64,000 nucleotides of DNA, taken from Trebonia sp963767685. GTDB lineage: Bacteria; Actinomycetota; Actinomycetes; Streptosporangiales; Streptosporangiaceae. Under the pieces are notes generated by a model. The model did no database searches. It worked only from the letters and a program-made list of their open reading frames with translations, and was not told where the DNA came from. This document shows, in pieces, positions 23,378 through 31,118 of this stretch; within the stretch, counting starts at the first letter, position 1; each line of letters starts with the position of its first letter. Position numbers and translations under genes: made by a program. The stretch is from assembly GCA_963767685.1 (NCBI GenBank), contig CAVYEZ010000005.1, positions 1,178,001 through 1,242,000 of the forward strand. Direction: 5' to 3'.

Positions 23378-24142
23378 GTGGCGGACGAGGTGCTAGTCGA
23401 GTACGCCGACCGGGTCGCGATCATGACGATCAACCGGCCGCAGGCGCGCAATGCGATCAACCACGCGGTATCGGCGCTCATGGCCGAGGCGCTCGACGAA
23501 CTCGACCGGCGGGACGACCTGACCGTGGGCATCATCGCCGGGGCGGGCGGGACGTTCAGCTCCGGGATGGACCTGAAGGCGTTCCTCGCCGGGGAGAACG
23601 TCAGCATCGAGGGCCGGGGACTCGCCGGGCTCACGCAGGCCCCGCCGCGCAAGCCGCTGATCGCCGCGGTGGAGGGCTGGGCGCTCGCGGGCGGCTGCGA
23701 GGTGGCGCTGGCCTGTGACCTGATCGTCGCGGCGGACGACGCCAAGTTCGGCATCCCGGAGGTCAAGCGGGGCCTGGTCGCGGGCGCGGGCGGGCTGATC
23801 AGGCTGCCGCGCCGGATCCCGGCCGGCATCGCGATGGAGCTCGCGCTCACCGGTGACCCGCTGCCCGCAGCCGACGCCTACCGCCTGGGCCTCGTCAACG
23901 CCCTGACCAAGCCGGGCGGGGCCCTGGACGGCGCGCGAGCGCTCGCCGCGCGGATCGCCGCCAACGGCCCGCTCGCCGTGATCGCCACCAAGCAGATCGT
24001 CGCGCGGCAGCACGACTGGGACCTGGACGACGCGTGGGCCAGGCAGCAGCCCATCGTGCAGCCCGTCTTCGGGTCGGAGGACGCCCGTGAGGGGGCGCGC
24101 GCCTTCGCCGAGAAGCGCGCTCCGGTCTGGACGGGCCGCTAG
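23378..24142 (+). CDS. Enoyl-CoA hydratase/isomerase (crotonase) family protein
   Basis: Crotonase-fold enzyme of 254 aa. The family marks are MTINRPQARNAIN near residue 16, the first oxyanion-hole segment FSSGMDLKAF near 62, the second EGWALAGGCEVALACD near 98, and the catalytic-region GIPEVKRGLVAGAGG near 125. One of the two catalytic Glu positions (PEVKRGL) is present; where classic hydratases carry the second Glu, the sequence reads AGAGGLIRLPR, so the exact reaction is open (hydratase, isomerase or hydrolase). GTG 23378 follows GGAGG. It stands alone in the + direction and is followed by an IS200-type remnant. A place in fatty-acid or aromatic degradation is likely. Confidence 0.85.
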   Translation: MADEVLVEYADRVAIMTINRPQARNAINHAVSALMAEALDELDRRDDLTVGIIAGAGGTFSSGMDLKAFLAGENVSIEGRGLAGLTQAPPRKPLIAAVEGWALAGGCEVALACDLIVAADDAKFGIPEVKRGLVAGAGGLIRLPRRIPAGIAMELALTGDPLPAADAYRLGLVNALTKPGGALDGARALAARIAANGPLAVIATKQIVARQHDWDLDDAWARQQPIVQPVFGSEDAREGARAFAEKRAPVWTGR

Positions 24143-24154
24143 CCGGGCTGGGCG

Positions 24155-24328
24155 ATGACCAAGAGGCGGCGCTCCTCGCGGCGGATGAGGCAGGAATTCC
24201 CCGACCTGCGCCGCCACTACTGGCGCGCGCACCGGCTCTGGTCCGCCTCGTACTTCGCCGGGTCGGTCGGCGGCGCACCCATCTCGGTCCTGCGCCAGTA
24301 CATCGAGCAGCAGGACAGGCCCGCCTAA
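24155..24328 (+). pseudogene. IS200/IS605-type TnpA transposase fragment (C-terminal part)
   Basis: A 57-codon open stretch encoding only the last third of a TnpA (Y1/HUH) transposase. The diagnostic end is LWSASYFAGSVGGAPISVLR followed by QYIEQQ. Full-length TnpA is about 130-150 residues. The HUH motif and most of the N-terminal half are missing, and the catalytic Tyr of the C-terminal helix is not seen as expected (the helix is represented by QYIEQQ). It begins just after the hydratase gene and is followed by a hairpin that may be the right end of the element. Confidence 0.75.
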
Positions 24329-24343
24329 CGGCGGCCCTGTCCT
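24312..24343 (+). terminator. Near-perfect 14-bp stem-loop after the IS200 fragment
   Basis: AGGACAGGCCCGCC (24312-24325) and GGCGGCCCTGTCCT (24330-24343) pair with one mismatch around TAAC. It spans the stop codon of the TnpA fragment. It may be the subterminal hairpin that IS200/IS605 elements carry, or a terminator for the hydratase transcript. Confidence 0.55.
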
Positions 24344-24377
24344 GGCCGCTCTCACCACCGGCCTGAAGGCCGACGCA

Positions 24378-24640
24378 CTAGCGGCCATCTTGGTAGCGAA
24401 TGCCCTCCCAGCCGAGCCCCGCGTCGAAGGACTCCACCGGGACAGGACGGCCACCGGGCCGAATACCTCCTCCCGGCAGACCCGGGCGGCCGGGGGAACG
24501 TCGGTCAGCACGGTGGGCGGCACGTAGCTGCCTTCCCCCCCGCCGAGCAGCGTGGTCGCGCCCTCGGCCGTGGCCTCGGCGACCCACTGCCTCATCCGGT
24601 CGGCCGCCGCCTCGCTGATGAGCGGCCCGACGTCGGTGTC
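24378..24640 (-). pseudogene. Aldehyde dehydrogenase remnant with internal deletion
   Basis: On the minus strand one frame encodes VGPLISEAAADRMRQWVAEA, then YVPPTVLTDVPPAARVCREE and VFGPVAVLSRW, all typical of the C-terminal third of NAD(P)-dependent aldehyde dehydrogenases. A second frame then gives the extreme C-terminus GLGWEGIRYQDGR. The roughly 80 residues usual between these blocks are missing and the N-terminal two thirds are absent, so this is a fragment. It lies between the IS200-type remnant and the IclR regulator; rearrangement caused by the insertion element is a plausible cause. Confidence 0.75.
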
Positions 24641-24773
24641 GAAATATTCGACCGAACTGTGTGGGATACCAGCGAAGTCCGCGTCAGTGTGTGGCGGCTC
24701 ACCAGCGCCCGTGACAGCCATCCGCGGCGTCGTAACCTGGAGGTACTTACTTCCGTCCCCTGGGAAGGTCGCG

Positions 24774-25526
24774 ATGCCCCGTACAAGCTCCGGCGCTGGC
24801 GTCACCGTGACGTCGCGCGTCCTGTCGATTCTGGCTAGCTTCGACGCGGAGCACCCGTCGCTGACGCTGACCGAGATTGCGCAGCGCGCGGAGCTCACGT
24901 TGCCCACGGCGCACCGGCTGGTCCGGGAACTCACGGCCTGGGGCGCGGTACGGCGCACCGGCCTTGGCCAGTACGTCATCGGACGGCGGATGTGGGACCT
25001 GGGCCTCCTCGCGCCCGTGCAGACGGGCCTGCGGGACGTCGCCTCGCCGTTCCTGCACGACCTCTACGGCGCGACCCTGGCTACGGTGCACCTCGCCGTG
25101 CGCGACGGCGCTCGCGCCCTTTACCTCGACTGCGTCTCCGGCCATGCCTCGGTGCCCGTCGTGAGCAAGGCTGGCAGCCGCCTTCCGCTGCACTCCACCG
25201 GCGTCGGCAAGGTCCTGCTCGCGCACGCGCCCGCCAGCTTGCGGCATGAGGTCCTCGCCGCTCCCCTTCCCCGGTTCACGCCCTACACCGTCATCCAGCC
25301 GGGCCGCCTCGAGGGCCAGCTGCAGCGCGTCGCGCAGGACGGGTACGCCACCACGGCCGAGGAGATGACGCTCGGGGCGTGCTCCATCGCCCTGCCCGTC
25401 CGGGTCGCCGAGCGCACCGTGGCGTCGCTCGGCGTGGTCGTTCCCGACCTCAGCAGCCGCAAGCACCTGATTCCCGCGATGCGCGTGGCCGCCCAGGGCA
25501 TCGCGCGCAGCCTCACGCTCGCCTGA
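24774..25526 (+). CDS. IclR-family transcriptional regulator
   Basis: Regulator of 250 aa. Residues 8-70 are the winged helix: VTSRVLSILASFD, LTLTEIAQRAELTLPTAHRL (helix-turn-helix, first 20 residues) and GQYVIGRRMWDLG. The rest is the IclR effector domain with GSRLPLHSTGVGKVLLAHAP near residue 140 and a DGYATTAEEMTLGACSIALP stretch near 190. ATG 24774 follows GGGAAGG. It lies directly before pcaHG in the same direction, and IclR proteins (PcaR, PobR, PcaU) are the usual controllers of protocatechuate genes, so control of pcaHG in response to an aromatic acid is likely. Confidence 0.87.
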   Translation: MPRTSSGAGVTVTSRVLSILASFDAEHPSLTLTEIAQRAELTLPTAHRLVRELTAWGAVRRTGLGQYVIGRRMWDLGLLAPVQTGLRDVASPFLHDLYGATLATVHLAVRDGARALYLDCVSGHASVPVVSKAGSRLPLHSTGVGKVLLAHAPASLRHEVLAAPLPRFTPYTVIQPGRLEGQLQRVAQDGYATTAEEMTLGACSIALPVRVAERTVASLGVVVPDLSSRKHLIPAMRVAAQGIARSLTLA

Positions 25527-25543
25527 CTTCCGGTCAACGGAAG
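25527..25543 (+). promoter_or_regulatory. Inverted repeat between iclR-type gene and pcaH
   Basis: CTTCCG-GTCAA-CGGAAG is a perfect 6-bp inverted repeat that starts at the base after the regulator's stop codon and lies about 85 bp before pcaH. It could be an operator for the IclR protein or a weak hairpin terminator. Position fits both. Confidence 0.4.
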
Positions 25544-25627
25544 CCGTTCCTGGCGTACTTGGCCTCGCCCGCCCTATAACCGCTTCATGCGGACTGACGT
25601 GGGCTTTAGCAGTGAGGAGCAGCGACC

Positions 25628-26383
25628 GTGACCGTGTCCGATCAGGGGCTGATCGTCCCGGACGCCGGCAAGTTCGGCTTGCCGGAGTACGTCAAGCCGG
25701 CGCCGGGCGACCACCCGCCGCTGGACTTCCCGGCCTACAAGTCGACCGGGCTGCGGCACCCTAAGCAGCCGCTGGTGCTGCTGCCGCAGCGGCTGACCGA
25801 GGTGACCGGCCCGCTGCTGGGCGACGGCCTGATCGCGATGGGCGACGCGGACCTGACCACCCAGTACGGCGGGGAGCCGCAGGGGCAGCGGATCATCGTG
25901 TTCGGGCAGGTCCGCGACTCCGGCGGGCGGCCGGTGCCCGACACGCTGGTGGAGATCTGGCAGACGAACGCGGCCGGCCGCTACCGCCACTCCCGCGAGC
26001 ACCACCCGGCGCCGCTTGACCCGAGCTTCGGCGGGACCGGGCGGGCGATCACCGACTCCGGCGGCCGCTACCGGTTCATCACGGTCCAGCCCGGCTCCTA
26101 CCCGTGGGGCAACCACCGCAACGCCTGGCGGCCCGCGCACGTCCACTTCAGCCTGTTCGGCCGGGCGTTCACCCAGCGCCTGGTGACCCAGATGTACTTC
26201 CCCGGCGACCCGCTGCTGCCGTATGACCCGATCTACAACTCCGTCACCGACGAGCGGGCCAGGGCCCGGATGGTCGCGGAGTTCTCGATGGACGACACCC
26301 AGCCCGGGTGGGCGCTGGCCTACCGGTTCGACATCGTCTTGCGCGGCCGCCGCCAGTCCCTCTTCGAGGAGCCCCATGAGTGA
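25628..26383 (+). CDS. pcaH: Protocatechuate 3,4-dioxygenase beta subunit
   Basis: Intradiol ring-cleavage dioxygenase subunit of 251 aa that carries the non-heme Fe(III). The iron ligands are visible: Tyr in TNAAGRYRH near residue 121, Tyr in PGSYPWGN near 159, and the two His of WRPAHVHFSLFG near 172-174. With PcaG it cleaves protocatechuate to 3-carboxy-cis,cis-muconate in the beta-ketoadipate pathway (cytosol). GTG 25628 follows GAGGAG. The gene overlaps pcaG by 8 bp. No pcaB, pcaD or pcaIJ genes lie nearby, so the rest of the pathway is elsewhere or lost. Confidence 0.92.
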   Translation: MTVSDQGLIVPDAGKFGLPEYVKPAPGDHPPLDFPAYKSTGLRHPKQPLVLLPQRLTEVTGPLLGDGLIAMGDADLTTQYGGEPQGQRIIVFGQVRDSGGRPVPDTLVEIWQTNAAGRYRHSREHHPAPLDPSFGGTGRAITDSGGRYRFITVQPGSYPWGNHRNAWRPAHVHFSLFGRAFTQRLVTQMYFPGDPLLPYDPIYNSVTDERARARMVAEFSMDDTQPGWALAYRFDIVLRGRRQSLFEEPHE

Positions 26384-26945
26384 GCCGCTGACCCCGTCGC
26401 AGACCGTCGGCCCCTACTTCTCGATGCGGCTGCCCTGGCCGGAAGGCCCCTACGTGGTTCCCGCGGGCGCGCCCGGCGCGGTGACGATCTACGGCCGGCT
26501 GCTCGACGGGGCCGGGGACCCCATCCCGGACGGGCTGATCGAGACCTGGCAGGCCGGCCCGGACGGCCGGCTCGCCCACCCTGACGACCCGCGCGGCCCG
26601 GTACCGGACGGGGACCTGGCGTTCCGCGGCTTCGGCCGCTGCCCGACCGGCCACGACGGCACTTACAAGATCGTGACGCTCAAGCCGGGCGCCCTTCCGT
26701 CCGGGGACGGCCGCACCGAGGCCCCGCACATCGACGTGTCCGTCTTCGCCCGCGGCATGCTCGACCGGTCGGTCACCCGCATCTACTTCCCCGACGAGCA
26801 AGCCGCCAACGACGCCGACCCCGTCCTGCAGGCCGTCCCCGCCGAACGCCGCCGCACCCTGATCGCCGCCCCCGCCGGGAACAACCTGCTCCGCTTCGAC
26901 ATCCGCATGCAAGGCGCCAGCGAAACCGTCTTCTTCGACCTCTAA
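26376..26945 (+). CDS. pcaG: Protocatechuate 3,4-dioxygenase alpha subunit
   Basis: Subunit of 189 aa that pairs with PcaH. Family marks are LTPSQTVGPYFSMRL at the start, IYGRLLDGAGDPIPDGLIETWQ in the middle (quoted here only as IPDGLIETWQAGPDGR), FRGFGRCPTGHDGTY near 88, and APHIDVSVFARGMLDRSVTR near 113. As expected for the alpha chain, the iron ligands are not kept. It contributes to the active-site wall and oligomer. The ATG at 26376 lies inside the end of pcaH, giving coupled translation. Confidence 0.92.
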   Translation: MSEPLTPSQTVGPYFSMRLPWPEGPYVVPAGAPGAVTIYGRLLDGAGDPIPDGLIETWQAGPDGRLAHPDDPRGPVPDGDLAFRGFGRCPTGHDGTYKIVTLKPGALPSGDGRTEAPHIDVSVFARGMLDRSVTRIYFPDEQAANDADPVLQAVPAERRRTLIAAPAGNNLLRFDIRMQGASETVFFDL

Positions 26946-27082
26946 ACCGGCCCCGCGCAGCGGCCACGCCAACCCTGCACATCTTGCTGTTATCCGGAAG
27001 TGTGCCACGGTAACCGGATGATGTGGGATATTTTGCGGCGGCGAGGGCCGGTACCCGGCCGGTGGCCGGCGTCATCGCCCGG

Positions 27083-27688
27083 TCAGGCGCAGTCGATGAC
27101 CCGCTGCCCGTAGGCGCGGCGGAACGGGCCGAGATCCGGCTCGCCGAACGCGGCGCGCATCGACGCGAACGCCGAGACCTTGTCCTCGCCGAACCGCCGC
27201 ACGCTCGACGCGTACGCGCAGGCCGTCAGCAGAGCCGGCGGCGTCGTCTTGGTGTGGAACTTGTCCGCGTACATGACCAGCTTCTCCTCCCCGGTCTCGG
27301 CGAGGTAGTCGGCCGGCAGCAGCGGCAGCCGCTGGTTGATCACGTCGTCCTTGCTCAGGCCCATGCCGGTATGGCACGAGGCGAACCGGCAGATCGCCTC
27401 GGGGAATCCCGCCGTCCGCAGGAGCTCATGCCCGAGCAGCCCGTGGCGGATGTAGTTCGCGTGGTCGAGCCTTCCCGCCGCGTCGTATAGCCGGTACACC
27501 CCGATGTCGTGCAGCAGGCAGCCGGCCCGCACCAGGCCAAGGTCGCTGTCCAGGCGGGCCCGCCCGTGCAGCTGCTCGGCGATCCCGCACACGATCAGGC
27601 AGTGCTGGTACACGAGGTCAAGCGCCTCGTGCGTCGGCGCGTGCTGCTCATGCAGCGCGAGGACTTCCTCGTCGGTGGGGACCCGCAT
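27083..27688 (-). CDS. HD-domain phosphohydrolase
   Basis: Soluble protein of 201 aa. The metal-binding HD motif is in GCLLHDIGVYRL near residue 58, with a preceding His (VYQHCLIVCGIA near 28) and later His in HGLLGHELLR and ASCHTGMGL, giving a complete HD metal site. HD proteins cleave nucleotides or cyclic dinucleotides; the substrate here is not known. A C-terminal helical part of about 80 residues (KLVMYADKFHTKTT onward) follows. The gene is single and leftward, and the start at ATG 27688 fits the DEEVLALHEQHAP helix. Its neighbour at 27755 is a MazG-like protein, so two nucleotide-clearing enzymes sit side by side. Confidence 0.8.
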   Translation of the reverse strand: MRVPTDEEVLALHEQHAPTHEALDLVYQHCLIVCGIAEQLHGRARLDSDLGLVRAGCLLHDIGVYRLYDAAGRLDHANYIRHGLLGHELLRTAGFPEAICRFASCHTGMGLSKDDVINQRLPLLPADYLAETGEEKLVMYADKFHTKTTPPALLTACAYASSVRRFGEDKVSAFASMRAAFGEPDLGPFRRAYGQRVIDCA

Positions 27689-27754
27689 GCCACCGCAGCG
27701 TAGCCGCCGCCGACACCCCGCTAGTCAATCAGTCACCGGACATCGTGCTAACGG

Positions 27755-28045
27755 TCAGAGGCCGGCGCGCGCCGTCACCACGGCTAGCCGCCGCTCAAGG
27801 TGGCCTTTCGCCTCTTCGAGGTCCCCGGTGACGCCGGTCATCGCGACGGCGGCGGTGATGATCACGTCGGCGAGCTCGGCGAGCAGGTCATCGCGCGTGC
27901 GGCAGACGCCCTTCCTGCGGTTCAGCCCCTGCATGCCGATGTAGGCCTCGGCCACCTCGCCGACCTCCTCGGTCAACTTCAGCAGTCGCGCCTCGGGCGG
28001 GATATCCCCGAGATAGGCGGACAGCTGGCCGATCTGATCCCACAT
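27755..28045 (-). CDS. MazG-like nucleotide pyrophosphohydrolase family protein
   Basis: All-helical protein of 96 aa. The MazG-type metal motif is visible: KLTEEVGEVAEAYIG (EExxE) near residue 23 and LLAELADVIITAAVAM (ExxD) near 54. Such proteins hydrolyse NTPs or related nucleotides to monophosphates, acting as house-cleaning enzymes in the cytosol. The ATG at 28045 is preceded by AGGAGG at 5 nt, so the start is firm. It is followed by the HD phosphohydrolase in the same direction (66-bp gap), perhaps in one transcript. Confidence 0.82.
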   Translation of the reverse strand: MWDQIGQLSAYLGDIPPEARLLKLTEEVGEVAEAYIGMQGLNRRKGVCRTRDDLLAELADVIITAAVAMTGVTGDLEEAKGHLERRLAVVTARAGL

Positions 28046-28159
28046 GGGTGCCTCCTGAAGACACGAGTCAATTGGTCCGCGGGGACTAAACGGTCTTACG
28101 GGACGGTCCGAGCGCAGCTCACTCTTCCGGGAGGCTTATGCACGGGCGGGCCGGGTCCG

Positions 28160-28216
28160 GAATTCTGGCCGCGGGGCCCCCGAGGCCAGCACCGGGCATG
28201 AACCTGGGTGCCACAA
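28160..28216 (+). repeat. Dispersed intergenic repeat, copy 2
   Basis: AATTCTGGCCGCGGGGC, then GGCCAGCACCGGGCATG (28184-28200), then GGGTGCCACA. These blocks are shared in order with 22681-22740, 5.5 kb away. Both copies are between genes. A repeat family of unknown role is the simplest view. Confidence 0.5.
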
Positions 28217-28220
28217 GGCC

Positions 28221-28270
28221 CCGAGGGGCGGCGTGGGCGCCGAGGGGCAGCGTGGGCGCCGAGGGCGGGG
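28221..28270 (+). repeat. 19-bp tandem repeat, 2.6 copies
   Basis: Unit CCGAGGGGCGGCGTGGGCG at 28221-28239, a copy with one change at 28240-28258, and a partial copy to 28270. It lies just downstream of the NarL-type response regulator gene, which ends at 28281 on the minus strand. No function can be read from it. Confidence 0.7.
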
Positions 28271-28280
28271 AATGTGCGGG

Positions 28281-28934
28281 CTAGTTAGAGGGTGGGGACG
28301 GGGGGTCGGGCTGGTGGCGGAGGGCGAAGATGGCCGCCTGGACGCGGTCCTGGAGGCCGAGCTTCGCGAGGATGCTGCTGACGTGGGTCTTGACGGTCTG
28401 CTCGCCGATCGCAAGTTCCCTGGCGATCTGCCGGTTGCCGTGACCGCGGGCGATCAGCCGGAGCACCTCGCGTTCGCGCGGTGACAGGGACAGCAGCGGG
28501 TCCGGTGGCGTCGGGCGGCGCAGCGCCTGGGTAAACCGGGTCAGCAGCTCGGGGCCGAGGGTCGCGGTGCCGGCGGCGGCGTCCCTGACCGCCGCGATGA
28601 CCTGCTCGGCGGGGGCGGTCTTGAGCAGATAGGAGGTCGCTCCGGCGTGCACGGCGCGGACGAGGTGGTCGTCCTCGGTGGCGGAGGTGAGCACGACCAC
28701 GGCCGGCCGGTGCGGCGCGTCGCGCAACGCGGCGAGCACGGCGTGCCCGTCGCCTTCCGGCATGTACAGGTCGAGCAGCAGCACGTCCGGGCGGGTGGCG
28801 GCGACCACGTCAATCGCCTGCCTGCCGTCACCCGCCTCGCCGACGATCTCCACCCCCGGCTCCTGGCCGAGCAGGTAGCACAGCCCGTCCCGCACGACGC
28901 GGTGGTCGTCGGCGATCACCACGCGGATCGTCAC
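28281..28934 (-). CDS. NarL/LuxR-type response regulator
   Basis: Response regulator of 217 aa. The receiver has VVIADDHRVVRDGL (Asp pair), phospho-Asp in PDVLLLDLYMPEGDG near residue 54, and the conserved Lys in SYLLKTAPAEQV near 104. The C-terminal HTH is LSPREREVLRLIARGHGNRQ, then IARELAIGEQTVKTHVSSIL. GTG 28934 overlaps the stop of the partner kinase by 4 bp. It is probably the activator of the divergent lipoprotein/MacB-type efflux operon starting at 30570; a palindrome in the gap may be its site. Confidence 0.9.
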   Translation of the reverse strand: MTIRVVIADDHRVVRDGLCYLLGQEPGVEIVGEAGDGRQAIDVVAATRPDVLLLDLYMPEGDGHAVLAALRDAPHRPAVVVLTSATEDDHLVRAVHAGATSYLLKTAPAEQVIAAVRDAAAGTATLGPELLTRFTQALRRPTPPDPLLSLSPREREVLRLIARGHGNRQIARELAIGEQTVKTHVSSILAKLGLQDRVQAAIFALRHQPDPPSPPSN

Positions 28935-30460
28935 GGCACCGGCACCCAGACGATGACCGCCGCGCCGAACCCGGGTGCGCTGTCGATGTCGACCGTGCCG
29001 CCGAGTTCGGAGACCCGGTCGCGGATGTGGGCCAGTCCGGAGCCTGGGCGCGAGACGGCCGGGTCGAAGCCGTCGCCCGTGTCCCGCACGGCGAGCTCGA
29101 CGTGCCCGTCGAGGCGGGTCATCGACACGGCCAGGCGGCGGGCATTGCCGTGCCTGACGGCGTTGGCGCACGCCTCCTGGGTGATGCGCAGCAGCGCGTG
29201 CTCGACGTCCGCCGGGACGATGACGTCGTCCAAGCTGGCGTCGACGGTGACGCCGAGCCGGTCCTGGTACGTGGCGCAGATCTCCCGCAGGGCCGACACC
29301 AGGCCGGCACCCTCAAGGCCGGCCGGGCGCAGCTCAGTGAGCAGGGCCTGCATGTCGCGCAGGGCCTCCTCGCTGATCCGCTCGATCGCCTGGGCCTGCT
29401 GATCACCCGGGTCGGCCCGGCGCATCCCGGCGGCGATCATCCGCAGGGCGAACAGGTGCTGCGAGATCGCGTCGTGCATCTCCCGCGCGAGCCTGGCCCG
29501 CTCCGCGTCGCGCGCATCGCCCGCGGCACGCTCCCGCTCCGCGGCCAGCGCCGAGTCAAGCTGCCTGGTCATGCTGCTGAAGTTGGCCTCGAGCCGGCCG
29601 ACCTCGTCCCGGCCAGAGGCGGGCAGGGTGACGGAGTAGTCGCCGTCGGCGACCGCGAGGGTGGCTCGTTCCAGGCGGCGCACCCGGCGGACCAGGCGCC
29701 AGGAGGCGAGCAGCCCGAACAGCACGCCGACCGGCACGATCGCGATGAGCAGCGCGGCGGGCGGCGAGTACACCACCCAGCCGGTCTCGCCGAGCTGGCC
29801 GAGCTCGCCCCAGGCGCTGACGGGGTTGATGAACCCAGGCGCCCAGCGCGCCTGGACGTAGACGTACGCGACCCGGCGCGGGGCGCCGGGCGGCGGGTGG
29901 CCGAGGTCGGCGTGGCCCGCGGGCCAGGAGACCGCGAAGAGCACGGTGCCGTACCGGGTGGGGTACGGCGCGAACGCGCCGTTGTCCTTGACTGAGGGCT
30001 CGTTCGCCGGCGTCGCCGGGGTGGCGAGGAGGTCGTTCGCCGAGCTTCCCGCCGGGTACCGCGACGGCGCCGACGACGCGAGAACGGTGCCGTCGGCGCC
30101 GACCGCGACGACCGCGGTGACCGCCTGGTTGCCCGGAACGGAGCCGGTGGTCGCCGGAATATCCAGCGTGCCGTCGTCCGTGGTCGCCGCGCCCTGGCCC
30201 GGCTGTGGCGACTGGCCGGGATCGCCGAGCACGGTCCCGGCCGGTACCCCGTCGGGATAGCGCAGGGCGAGCTGCTGCCCGTAGCTGCGGGCGGCCGCGT
30301 CCACCTGCGCCTGCAACTGCGCTCCGGTCACCAGCGGCAGCACCTGCAAGCCGAGCATGAGCGACTCGACAAGCAGCACGGCGACGAGCGTGACGAGGAT
30401 GTAGGAGGCGGTCAGCCGGCCTGACAGGCCCCACACCCGGCGCCGCTTACGGTCCAGCAC
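28931..30460 (-). CDS. Sensor histidine kinase, NarL-partner (HisKA_3) type
   Basis: Membrane kinase of 509 aa. TM1 is around residues 16-45, an extracytoplasmic sensor domain of about 185 residues follows, then TM2 (ALLIAIVPVGVLFGLLASW near 235), a HAMP linker (VRRLERATLAVADGDYS), the HisKA_3 phospho-acceptor His in ARLAREMHDAISQHLFALR near 327, and the ATP site with ACANAVRHGNARRL, DTGDGFDP and GSGLAHIRDRV. The sensor part is rich in Pro, Gly and Ala with no known fold recognised. It is translated from a GTG and coupled to the response regulator. The signal is unknown; the nearby efflux system suggests envelope stress or an antimicrobial. Confidence 0.88.
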   Translation of the reverse strand: MLDRKRRRVWGLSGRLTASYILVTLVAVLLVESLMLGLQVLPLVTGAQLQAQVDAAARSYGQQLALRYPDGVPAGTVLGDPGQSPQPGQGAATTDDGTLDIPATTGSVPGNQAVTAVVAVGADGTVLASSAPSRYPAGSSANDLLATPATPANEPSVKDNGAFAPYPTRYGTVLFAVSWPAGHADLGHPPPGAPRRVAYVYVQARWAPGFINPVSAWGELGQLGETGWVVYSPPAALLIAIVPVGVLFGLLASWRLVRRVRRLERATLAVADGDYSVTLPASGRDEVGRLEANFSSMTRQLDSALAAERERAAGDARDAERARLAREMHDAISQHLFALRMIAAGMRRADPGDQQAQAIERISEEALRDMQALLTELRPAGLEGAGLVSALREICATYQDRLGVTVDASLDDVIVPADVEHALLRITQEACANAVRHGNARRLAVSMTRLDGHVELAVRDTGDGFDPAVSRPGSGLAHIRDRVSELGGTVDIDSAPGFGAAVIVWVPVP

Positions 30461-30495
30461 ACCTGCAGGCTACTGCGCGTGACGGCCCCGGTGTA

Positions 30496-30511
30496 TCCCT
30501 CCAGCGAGGGA
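30496..30511. promoter_or_regulatory. Palindrome TCCCTC-CAGC-GAGGGA in the kinase/lipoprotein gap
   Basis: Perfect 6-bp inverted repeat with a 4-bp spacer, in the 109-bp gap between the divergent kinase (start 30460) and lipoprotein (start 30570). It is a candidate binding site for the NarL-type regulator encoded next to the kinase. No comparison with other sites could be made. Confidence 0.4.
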
Positions 30512-30569
30512 CCCGGGCTAGCGCAGGCGCGTGATGTGGTCGGCGCAGAACACCGGGACGCTGGCTGCC

Positions 30570-31118
30570 ATGAACTCACCGTCAGCGGCGCGAGTCGCCG
30601 CCGTCACTACCGCCCTGGCCGCCGCGCTGCTCGCGGCCGGGTGCAGCAGCAGCCCGTCGTCCACGACACCGGCAAGCGCCCCGAGCGCGGGGTCAACGGT
30701 CGCCCAGGCCGTCGCCTATACCCAGTGCATGCGCTCCCATGGGGTGCCGGAGTACCCCGAGCCCGATAGCAGCGGGCAGCTGCAGAAGATCGGCTCCGGG
30801 CAGCAGGTCGGGGTCAGCGATGCCCAGCTCAGCACCGCCTCGAATGCCTGCCAGAGCCTGTGGCCGTACCAGGCGCTGACTCCGGCGCAACAGCAGCAGC
30901 AGCTGGCCGACGACGTGAAGTTCGCCCAGTGCATGCGCTCCCACGGGGTGCCGACCCTCCCCGACCCCGTCGCCACCGACGGGAAGGTGGAGTTCGTGAT
31001 CAGCACCAGCAGGACCGGCATTAACCTGGACTCGCCGCAGATCCTCGCCAAGGCCCAGGCCTGCCAGCACGTGCTGCCCGCGGGCGCGCAGCGGCCGTCG
31101 GCGGTGACTGTCCCGTGA
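30570..31118 (+). CDS. Small lipoprotein with two QCMRSHGVP repeats
   Basis: Lipoprotein of 182 aa. The signal sequence ends in LLAAGC (lipobox). The mature part holds two copies of the motif QCMRSHGVP(E/T)(Y/L)P(E/D)P, near residues 53 and 120, each followed by a Cys in ACQS or ACQH, suggesting two small disulfide-linked modules. The family is common in actinomycetes beside efflux and two-component genes; no biochemical role is established to my knowledge. It is the first gene of an operon (GTGA overlap with the adaptor at 31115) and divergent from its two-component system. A paralog is at 36426. Confidence 0.8.
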   Translation: MNSPSAARVAAVTTALAAALLAAGCSSSPSSTTPASAPSAGSTVAQAVAYTQCMRSHGVPEYPEPDSSGQLQKIGSGQQVGVSDAQLSTASNACQSLWPYQALTPAQQQQQLADDVKFAQCMRSHGVPTLPDPVATDGKVEFVISTSRTGINLDSPQILAKAQACQHVLPAGAQRPSAVTVP

